From contig JAJTEH010000021.1 in assembly GCA_021298355.1 (NCBI GenBank), positions 1-36,579 on the forward strand: DNA of 36,579 bases, read 5' to 3'. The notes under the pieces are model-generated. The model was not told where the DNA came from. It made no database searches and saw only the letters and a program-made list of their open reading frames with translations. The DNA is from Flammeovirgaceae bacterium. Its GTDB lineage: Bacteria > Bacteroidota > Bacteroidia > Cytophagales > Cyclobacteriaceae. The position numbers were made by a program, and so were the translations under genes. Of this stretch, positions 25,128-32,678 are shown in pieces; position 1 is the first letter of the stretch, and every line of letters begins with the position of its first letter.

Positions 25128-25930
25128 GGTTGGGTTTGTGCTAGCCGAAGCAGCGTTTCTTGTAATAGAGATTGAACTTCCGTTGCTCTTTCGACATGCC
25201 ATTCGGTTTGGTTATCGTTCAGGTATAGGTCTTTACACATTTCGAGTTGTAAAGCATGAATACCTTCGTGTGGTTTTCCATATTGTCGGGTTATATATCC
25301 GCCTTTAAATGGATTGTTATGGTTTACCTGCCATTGGCTTTCTGTAAGAGCTGAAAGCGCTTGTTGTATAAGTATTGGCGATGCAGAAGTTTCATCGGCA
25401 GTGCCTAGTATTAAATCTGGAAAACGAGTTGGCCATATTGCCGAAACACGAGAACGAATGGAGTGGCAATCCCATAAGATGGCATATCCAAATTGCGCTT
25501 TTGTTTCGCTTAATAAACTTTGTAGGTGTTGATGGTACGGAGTGTAATATAAGGCCAGTCGCTTGTTTACTTCTTCTGGCACTACACTATTTCGTTTGTC
25601 TTTGTACACTGCATTTCCCATAAAATCTGTTGCAGGACATAGGGCGGTTATCACGCGCCCATCTGTATAAAGGGGTTTACTTTGCGGATCGCGATTTAAA
25701 TCGATTACCCATCTACTATAGTTTGCTTTTATTAGTGGCATACCAAGTGAGGGTGCAAAACTGTAAAGCTTATCTACAAACCAATCGGTATCATCTAACT
25801 TTTTAAATTGCTCTGTTTCAAACTCATTTTTTAAATTATCCGGAAATAACGTACCACTATGGGGTACACTTATTACCACGGGTAGTGTTTGTGTGTGTGG
25901 CTGAATTATCGTGCAGATTTCTGCTTCCAT
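25124..25930 (-). CDS. hutG: N-formylglutamate amidohydrolase
   Basis: A 268-residue member of the FGase family, hydrolysing N-formyl-L-glutamate to glutamate and formate. Signatures include VVISVPHSGTLFPDNL, DDTDWFVDKLY, ANYSRWVIDLNRDP and ILWDCHSIRSR, which carry the expected metal-binding and substrate-binding residues, and the conserved C-terminal GGYITRQYGKPHEGIHALQLE. It is fused translationally to hutF by ATGA. Its own start (ATG 25930) lies inside the end of the 98-residue membrane/coiled-coil gene, with a 25-base overlap. The pair forms the formimidoylglutamate deiminase branch of histidine degradation. Confidence 0.95.
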   Translation of the reverse strand: MEAEICTIIQPHTQTLPVVISVPHSGTLFPDNLKNEFETEQFKKLDDTDWFVDKLYSFAPSLGMPLIKANYSRWVIDLNRDPQSKPLYTDGRVITALCPATDFMGNAVYKDKRNSVVPEEVNKRLALYYTPYHQHLQSLLSETKAQFGYAILWDCHSIRSRVSAIWPTRFPDLILGTADETSASPILIQQALSALTESQWQVNHNNPFKGGYITRQYGKPHEGIHALQLEMCKDLYLNDNQTEWHVERATEVQSLLQETLLRLAQTQP

Positions 25931-26202
25931 TGAGATCGACTTAATGTTGCTTCCATAACTTTTTCTTGTTGATTCAATAATTCTTGCAGATGGGTAGATC
26001 TGTAATTTTCCATCTCTAGTCTTTTCTCTAATTCCTTAATTCTATTTTCTTTTTCGATAGATTTCTCCATCAATTCAATTTGTTTTGCTTGAAGTATATC
26101 CACTTCTGCTTTTAGTATAAAGCTATACATTGTAAACCATACACTAACTACTACAAAAAATGAAAATAAAAACGGAAATACGTAGGGTTTAATTTTACTC
26201 AT
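25906..26202 (-). CDS. small single-pass membrane protein with coiled coil
   Basis: A 98-residue protein not recognised as a family. A membrane helix occupies about residues 8-31 (VFPFLFSFFVVVSVWFTMY). A long charged coiled coil follows from about 33 to 80, with repeated E, K, L and I at heptad-like spacing (MEKSIEKENRIKELEKRLEM). The short N-terminus is basic, which suggests the coiled coil points into the periplasm. It lies 4 bases after the NagZ-like gene and overlaps hutG by 25 bases, so it is firmly embedded in the run. Its overall form recalls FtsB/FtsL-like division proteins, but I see no specific signature and do not claim that. Confidence 0.75.
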   Translation of the reverse strand: MSKIKPYVFPFLFSFFVVVSVWFTMYSFILKAEVDILQAKQIELMEKSIEKENRIKELEKRLEMENYRSTHLQELLNQQEKVMEATLSRSQWKQKSAR

Positions 26203-26206
26203 TTGG

Positions 26207-27463
26207 CTATTGTTTTACTTTTTTACTTTTCTTCTTTTTCTCTTTCGTTATGGTTTGCTCTTCTGTTTTTGTTTGCTGTTTTGTTGCTTCCTTAGCCGAG
26301 CGTTTCATTTGTTCTATGGCAATTTTCTCGTTTTCTTCTGCTCGTATTCTTTGTACTTGTGCCATCGCAATCCAATAAGATTTAGGTTGATTGATACTGC
26401 TCTTCCACGCCATAATGCGTTGAAAAGATTGGTTAATTCGTTGTTCAGAAATTTTACCAGACTTAACGAGTTGAGTTATTATTTGATGGATGTTGTCTAC
26501 TTTACGTTCTTCGCTTCCGGGCACATTGTTACAAAACAGTAAAACATCTATACCAGCGTTAATGGCTAGTTCTATTGTTTGTTCCAGCGTATAATGTTTG
26601 GTTATTGCTTCCATCTGCAGATCGTCTGAAAATACCAGGCCAGTATAGCCTAGTTTATTTCTCAAAATACCGGTTAAAATCGAATCTGATAATGTACCGG
26701 GTAACCCTCGCGCATCTAACTTTTTATTTACAATGTGTGCCGACATAACCGCATCAATACTATTGTTGGCTAAAAGATTTTTATAGGGAGTTAATTCATT
26801 TTCTGTCCATGTATAGGTTACATCAGCAATGCCTTTGTGCGAATCTGCCAGAGAACTTCCGTGCCCGGGAAAATGCTTTAACACAGTTATAATTCCATGT
26901 TCGCGATGGGCAGCAATTACTTCTTTAGCCATTATGGCAACGGTATCTGCATGTGCAGAAAAAGAACGTTCGGTTTTTACAATAACCGGATTAAGTGGGT
27001 TAACCGCAACATCTACCACCGGAGCAAAGTTTACATTAAAGCCTAAACCGGCTAATGTTGTGGCTGTGCTAGTTGAATAAAATTTCACAGAATCGATTGC
27101 GGCATCTTTTCCCATTTGCTTTGCCGTAATGCTTCGCGGAAAACCGTATTTCTCTTTAAGCCTGTTTACCAAACCACCTTCCTGATCGATTGCTATAAAC
27201 AACGGAACAGGTGCAGCCTGCTGATAGGTATACAACATTTTTTTTAGGTTGTGATATGAGTTTGTTTTTGGCACATTTTTCTCGAACAGTATAATAGATC
27301 CTACTTTTCCTTCCTTCACAACTTTTAATACGTTGTCGTCTACTTTTGGCCCCGGAAAACCGATTAATATCATTTGCCCGATTTTAAAGGAGAGGCTATC
27401 TCTTTGTGCGCTTGTATATAAGGAGGATAGAAGTAAGAGAAAAAGTAATGAAACGGCTTTCAT
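26207..27463 (-). CDS. exported glycoside hydrolase family 3 (NagZ-like beta-N-acetylhexosaminidase)
   Basis: A 418-residue GH3 enzyme with a signal peptide (residues 1-20, ending TSAQ). The NagZ hallmarks are AIDQEGGLVNRL (91-102), VLKHFPGHG (194-202), the general-acid pair Asp207/His209 in DSH, and the nucleophile in FSDDLQM (278-284). Family members remove N-acetylglucosamine from peptidoglycan fragments. Classical NagZ is cytoplasmic, while this copy is exported. The last ~50 residues form a Lys/Gln/Thr-rich tail (KEKKKKSKKVKQ), perhaps for binding polyanions. It lies 6 bases after dacB, which makes a shared role in cell-wall turnover likely. Confidence 0.9.
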   Translation of the reverse strand: MKAVSLLFLLLLSSLYTSAQRDSLSFKIGQMILIGFPGPKVDDNVLKVVKEGKVGSIILFEKNVPKTNSYHNLKKMLYTYQQAAPVPLFIAIDQEGGLVNRLKEKYGFPRSITAKQMGKDAAIDSVKFYSTSTATTLAGLGFNVNFAPVVDVAVNPLNPVIVKTERSFSAHADTVAIMAKEVIAAHREHGIITVLKHFPGHGSSLADSHKGIADVTYTWTENELTPYKNLLANNSIDAVMSAHIVNKKLDARGLPGTLSDSILTGILRNKLGYTGLVFSDDLQMEAITKHYTLEQTIELAINAGIDVLLFCNNVPGSEERKVDNIHQIITQLVKSGKISEQRINQSFQRIMAWKSSINQPKSYWIAMAQVQRIRAEENEKIAIEQMKRSAKEATKQQTKTEEQTITKEKKKKSKKVKQ

Positions 27464-27469
27464 AATGTG

Positions 27470-28753
27470 CTAATATTTGTTGCGAAGGTATTCAAAAATT
27501 TGTTGCATTTGTTTTCTCACTTGTGTGGCCGTTCCAGGATAATGTGAATTCATATACGAGAACACTAGCATTTTTCCGCTTTTTGTAAAAAGCAAACCAC
27601 TTAAACTGTGGTTGTTGGCAAGTGTTCCGGTTTTACCAAAAATGTATGGCGTATCGGCTTTGTACCAATTGGCTATGGTTCCGTTTTTTCCACCGGTTGC
27701 AAGAAGAGGCAATAAGGTTGGTATACTTCGTTTGGCTACTATTTTTTTCCAAACGTTAACCATGCTTCGCGGTGTTACCAGATTATACCGCGAAAGCCCA
27801 CTGCCATCTTTCCAAATTAATGCATCGGGTATATCGGCAAAATAGTTACGCTGCATAAAACGTATAGCGGCATCTTCTGTAAGCGAGTCGGTTAGTATTA
27901 GTGCACATTGTAATAAAAGTTGTTCGGCTAAAAAGTTATCGCTTTCCTGCATCATTACTTTTAGTACACTATCGGTAGGTGTGCTAAACAATACTTTATC
28001 CGAACGAGAAAGGGAATAAGCAACCGGTGTAATTTTCCTAAGCAATGTGTCTTGCAATAGTTGATGTATGGTGGTGTCGTTTACAATAAATGGAATTTCT
28101 GTTTGAGATTTCAACCCATTTGATGGGGCGTGTACTGTAAACCGATTTATGGTTTCGCTTCGGTTAGCTTCGAGGTATTTTTTGTTTTCGCCTATGGTAA
28201 CGAATGGTGTAAACGAAGGAGGAATAATGGTAAACACATTATTACTAAAGCGTACTGTTACCAAATTACTGTAGAGCGGAAAGGCACTGCGTTCGGGTTG
28301 GTAATTGCCGGGGTAGTCGTCCCAGGCCCAACCTGTACCATAGCGTTGTGGTTGTGTAGCGGAGGTAGCAAAGTACAATGGCTTTTCGTGATTTTTTAAA
28401 AAGTTAAACACGTTAGCATTTGTATACACAAATGGATTCAGGAAAGAAGGATCGGCCATGCCTTGAAAAATAAGCGAATCGTTATTCTCGCGATACCGAA
28501 TTGCGGGTAGCGAATCGCCCAACACTTGCAAGCAAGTGTAAAACGTTAACACTTTTGTGTTAGATGCCGGTGTAAAATACTTATCGGCTTTCCACTCGAA
28601 AACAGTTTTACCTGTAGCAGGCTCGGTTATATATATACCTATGTGATGCTGCAATTCTTGTTCTGCTTGCTTTACTTGTTTGGTTAATTGTTTTTGCAAA
28701 CCGGGCGAACAAGACAATAAAAAACAAAACGATAGCAGAAATATATTCTTCAT
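27470..28753 (-). CDS. dacB: PBP4-type D-alanyl-D-alanine carboxypeptidase/endopeptidase, lipoprotein
   Basis: A 427-residue penicillin-binding protein of the S13 (PBP4) family, which trims or cleaves peptide cross-links of peptidoglycan. The three active-site motifs are SxxK (Ser64-Lys67, PASNTKV), SxN (SDN in MQESDNFLAEQL) and KTG (FGKTGTLANNH). The N-terminus is a lipoprotein signal with lipobox LLSC (Cys15), so it should be membrane-anchored rather than free in the periplasm. Its start overlaps the stop of the DinB-family gene as ATGA, and the NagZ-like gene follows after 6 bases. Confidence 0.93.
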   Translation of the reverse strand: MKNIFLLSFCFLLSCSPGLQKQLTKQVKQAEQELQHHIGIYITEPATGKTVFEWKADKYFTPASNTKVLTFYTCLQVLGDSLPAIRYRENNDSLIFQGMADPSFLNPFVYTNANVFNFLKNHEKPLYFATSATQPQRYGTGWAWDDYPGNYQPERSAFPLYSNLVTVRFSNNVFTIIPPSFTPFVTIGENKKYLEANRSETINRFTVHAPSNGLKSQTEIPFIVNDTTIHQLLQDTLLRKITPVAYSLSRSDKVLFSTPTDSVLKVMMQESDNFLAEQLLLQCALILTDSLTEDAAIRFMQRNYFADIPDALIWKDGSGLSRYNLVTPRSMVNVWKKIVAKRSIPTLLPLLATGGKNGTIANWYKADTPYIFGKTGTLANNHSLSGLLFTKSGKMLVFSYMNSHYPGTATQVRKQMQQIFEYLRNKY

Positions 28754-29265
28754 GTTCTAAAATATCTTTCTTCTAAAACTTTTCGATGATGGGTTTCGTG
28801 ACCTGCAATACAATAGCCCAGCGTTACTACAGACAATACATTGCCATTTACTTTTCCACTTCTTTGCATCATATGGGGTGCAAAACTATTGAAAAGATCT
28901 AACGTGCTTTGGCGCAAGTGCCAGGCTTCTTGCAATAAACCTTGTAAGGTTCTGTTTTCTGCGTTGGCCTCGGGCGCGTAAAGGTTTTCATCGAACGATG
29001 AAAGTTCTGTTGCATCGTTGCGTGCAAAGCGTAAGGCTCTATAACAAAAAATTCTTTCGGCATCTATCATGTGGCATAGTAACTCGGCCACGCTCCATTT
29101 TTCGGGTGCATACCGGTATGTACTAACCGCTTCGCTTTTTTCTTTACATAAACTTTGCAGTTGGTGGTGGCTATTGGTTAACGCGCTTATTACGGATACG
29201 TGCATAACCTCTTTAACATACCCTCTATAAAACAACGGAACGGTGTTAATATCCAATTCATTCAT
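28750..29265 (-). CDS. DinB-family (YfiT-like) putative metalloenzyme
   Basis: A 171-residue four-helix-bundle protein of the DinB/DUF664 superfamily, not related to DNA polymerase IV. The expected three metal-binding histidines can be placed: one in LLCHMIDAERIFCYRALRFA and two near the C-terminus in AGHETHHRKVLEERY. WSVAELLCH is the usual family lead-in. Members include thiol S-transferases, but the substrate here is unknown. The start ATG overlaps the stop of the histidine kinase frame (ATGA), and the stop overlaps dacB in the same way. This fixes the kinase's true 3' end at 29262. Confidence 0.88.
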   Translation of the reverse strand: MNELDINTVPLFYRGYVKEVMHVSVISALTNSHHQLQSLCKEKSEAVSTYRYAPEKWSVAELLCHMIDAERIFCYRALRFARNDATELSSFDENLYAPEANAENRTLQGLLQEAWHLRQSTLDLFNSFAPHMMQRSGKVNGNVLSVVTLGYCIAGHETHHRKVLEERYFRT

Positions 29266-31917
29266 ACATTTTGTAGTTGTGGTATTTCCAGTGTAATGGT
29301 TGTTCCTTTACCATACTCGCTTTGTAATTCTATTTTACCTTTTAGTTTATCTACGGCTTGTTTCACTATATACATGCCTAAACCCGAGCCTTCTGATTTT
29401 TCGGTGGCACGAAAAAACATATCGAATATTTTATCGAGATATTCTTTGTGTATTCCTATACCATTATCTGCAAATTCAAATAATACGGTATGGGTGTTTC
29501 GTGTTATGGTTATGTTGAGGTAACTTTCTACACGGGGGTTATAATACTTAAATGCATTTGAAACTATATTGGCTAATATTAAACGAAGCGTAGTTGCATC
29601 GGTATGAATGGAAGATTTATCGGGGCAATTTACTTTTACTTGTATCTGCCTAAAGTTTTCCAGATACTCTAAATTCGCGCAGGCAGTTGTTTACTAATTC
29701 TTCGGGGTATACGTATGTATTGGTTACTTCTGAACGGCTAACACGTGCATAGTTTAGCATGGATTTTACAAATTCATCCAGCTTTCTAATTCGCCCTTCT
29801 ATTTTTAACAAGTAATCGGCCAATCTGTTTTTGTCGTCATCTGCCTTAGCCAAATTTACCAAACCTAAAACAGAGCTGAGTGGCGAACGTAAATCGTGCG
29901 AAGTTTTATACATAAACTGATCGAGTTCAAAATTTCGTTCAGATAATTCTTCTAATGCAAGTTTTAGTTCTTCTTCGCGGGCTTCAAGTTTCCAATTTTG
30001 GTTGATGAGTTCATCGTTTAGTAATTTAATTTTTTGCTCGTTGCGTTTACGAATACTTACATCTCTAATAAACACTGCTACACCAATGGTTTCGCCATCG
30101 GTATTTAGTACAGGGTTAAAGCTAACTTCGTTGATGATGTTTTTAGGGAAGGTTATTTCAGTTGTAAATTGGTTCGACAATAAAGCCTGATTTAACTGTT
30201 GATAAAAAAAGGTGTATTCTTCCGGAGGGAAAGCAAGTTGTAAGGCATCGCCTTCTTTTATCTCAAGGCCGGTAGCTGCTTTCACCTGCCTTTTGTGTTC
30301 GTGGTTAAAAATCAGATACTGTAAATTTCTATCTACTGAAAAAACGCTGTCGCGGGTACTGTCTATCAGGGCGCTTAGGTTGTTTAAAAGTTTATCGGCT
30401 TGTGCCCGAATTTTCTTTTGCATGGTAACGTCTACCACAAACATAGCCGCACCATATACCTGATCGTTATTATTTACAATGGGATTAAAGGTAATCCGGA
30501 TGTCGCGCTCTGGATATCGTTCATAATCTACATGGTAATCTTTTACGATTCGTGCCCCATCTAATGCTTTTTGGATTTCGGCCGGAAACCACTCTTCGTC
30601 TACACTATGCTTAATGTAATTTTTAAAATTGCCTCCTATTTCTATTTCGGCACCATACAGCAATTTCATTATCTCTGCGTGGTTCTTGTTAAACGCCATA
30701 TAGCAAAAGTTTTTATCGAGTGCATAAATAGACTCGCGTGTGCTTTCCATAATGGCACTTAAATTTTGGTTGAGGCGTATAATTTCTTCCTCTCTTTTTT
30801 TTAATTGGGTGATATCGCGTATCACACCATCCATTAATATTTCGCCATCTTCTTGCCTGAAAATTGTGCTGTATAAAGATCCGATAAAAATAGTACCATC
30901 CTTTCTTCTGTATTGTACTTCGGCATTGGTTATTATGCCGTCTTTGGTTTCTTGTTTAATTAGTTTTTCTCTTTCTTCCGGGTTTTTGTAAAAGTTATGT
31001 GCCGGGGCTTTTAATACTTCTTCTACTGAGGCATATCCGAATATTCTGGCAAAAGATGCGTTAGCGTATACAAGGCCGTGTTTAGGTGAGCTTCTGTAAA
31101 AACCTTCTTGTATATTATTAGAAATAGAAGATAGTAATTGTTGGTTTTCGCGAATTAACTGCTCAGATTTTTTCTTCTCTGTAATATCTTGTACAGTTCC
31201 TATGTATTGGTTTTCTCTGCCAGGTGCTTTTATAAATCCGATGGTTAGTTTTGTCCATACAATGGTTTTATCTTTTTTATAAAAAGCAACTTCCATATTT
31301 TTCACAACCCTTCCTTGCGCCATCATGGTTAATATTTCTAGGCGCTTTTGGTCGCTTACATATAAATCGCGAGGTTGTATTTTTTTAAGGTCTTCTACAG
31401 AATCGTATCCGGATATTGTAAGAAATGCATCGTTAGCGAATAAGAATTTCTCGCCCAGCATGCCTACAAAAATTCCGTCTTGTACATTTTGTGTAATTAC
31501 TTCCAGCAGTTTAGCGGTATCGGCTTCGCGGTTTGCGTTTTCTCTGCTTAGGTGTACATCTTTAAAGTTTATTATATAAGCGCCTACACTCTTTTCAGAT
31601 AATTTGTTCGTAATGGTGGCTTCGAGCCAATGCGCATCGCCTTTTTTTGTTTTTACTTTTATAGATAGTATAATGGATTTACCTGCTTTTAAATTATCCA
31701 ATGTAAACTTCCATAGCTCGCGGTCTTGTTCAAAAAAAATTGTATTGATGTTTTTGCCTATTAAAGATGATTTTTTATAGCCTGAAATTTTTATGAACGC
31801 ATTGTTTACGTATACGATTTTTCCGGAGGAGTGGTAACATACAATACCTTCGTGGGCATTTTCCATTAAATGCTGAAAGGCTTTGGTTTTGAGAGAGGAA
31901 TTTATACCGGCAGCCAT
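29262..31917 (-). CDS. multi-PAS sensor histidine kinase, frame broken by one base (possible pseudogene)
   Basis: The first frame runs from ATG 31917 to a TAG at 29650 (755 residues): about five PAS domains (15-125, 137-250, 260-375, 380-500, 505-625), then a HisKA helix with His674 in TSHDLRSPL. It stops just before the ATPase domain. In the next frame, from about 29680 to a TGA at 29262, the missing domain is present: N box SNAFKYYNP, G1 DNGIGI, F box FDMFFRA and G2 GSGLGMYIVKQAV. Removing one T from the TTT at 29671-29673 joins the frames as CLRELEYLENFRQ, giving 884 residues. It is either a real mutation or a sequence error. No membrane helix and no response regulator are seen. The stop overlaps the DinB-family start. 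Confidence 0.85.
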
Positions 31918-31919
31918 GT

Positions 31920-32678
31920 TTATAATTCTTTAAAGGTATAATCGGGTAACGATAAATAGGCTGTGGTTTGCCAGGGTCCGTTTCCTGCTTTGTTGTTCGA
32001 CCATATTTTTAAACTTCCTATGGTTGCATATGCGTTAACTGTAAATACTTTTTCGGTAGTGTTTTGTTGGTTGATTACCTTTATGAGCCGAACCAGATTT
32101 TCTTTTTTATCTATGTACATTTTATAAGATACCGGTACTAATTTTTGGCCAACGCTATCGGTTCGCATTACTACATTGCAAGAACCATAACCTTTTACAT
32201 TTTCCTGGCCCATATATGTAAGCGTTGTGCCGGTGGTTTTTAGTAAAAAGGGCAAGGTTAGTAAGGTTGTTTCATACTTACCGTATAGTATAAGCTCCTC
32301 AATCTTTTGCTTACTTTTGGCATTATCAGTTATTTCTTTTCCTTTACTGGAGTATCTGCCTTTTTTTGTTTTCAAATTTAAAATAGCAATACCACTATCG
32401 GCATCGAACTCTATCCGCATAAGAGAATCTTGCTTGTTCCAGAACAACCTGGCTTCGTTATTTCGCCAGGCTAAGCATTGTATTGTTCGAAAGGTTTTGT
32501 TTACTCCTGTTGCCTTGTTTACACTATCTGCTAACTCAATGGCTGCCGGATCGGATTGGTCGGCATTAAATCCAGCAACGTTTACATTTGTTTGCCCTGC
32601 GGTAACTGTTTCTGCTTGTTTGGTAGAACAAGCTACAGATGCGATCGATAGTAGGCCGATAACAAATTGGTTACGCAT
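31920..32678 (-). CDS. lipoprotein, family unrecognised
   Basis: A 252-residue protein with a lipoprotein signal (MRNQFVIGLLSIASVAC, Cys17). The mature part is mostly beta-strand-like (IEFDADSGIAILNLKTKKG, TLTYMGQENVKGYGSCNVVM, KMYIDKKENLVRLIKVINQ). This order resembles proteins of the LolA/outer-membrane-lipoprotein-sorting fold, in which strands pack on a helix, but no signature proves it. Its start overlaps the end of the propeller sensor gene by 8 bases (ATGCGTAA) and its stop is 2 bases before the kinase gene. It may therefore be an accessory of the sensor or kinase. Confidence 0.75.
   Translation of the reverse strand: MRNQFVIGLLSIASVACSTKQAETVTAGQTNVNVAGFNADQSDPAAIELADSVNKATGVNKTFRTIQCLAWRNNEARLFWNKQDSLMRIEFDADSGIAILNLKTKKGRYSSKGKEITDNAKSKQKIEELILYGKYETTLLTLPFLLKTTGTTLTYMGQENVKGYGSCNVVMRTDSVGQKLVPVSYKMYIDKKENLVRLIKVINQQNTTEKVFTVNAYATIGSLKIWSNNKAGNGPWQTTAYLSLPDYTFKEL

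Noticed and set aside
29650-31917. The kinase frame as a complete 755-residue protein without an ATPase domain
   Set aside because: The ATPase domain is present immediately downstream in the next frame with all motifs, so the gene is better described as frameshifted.
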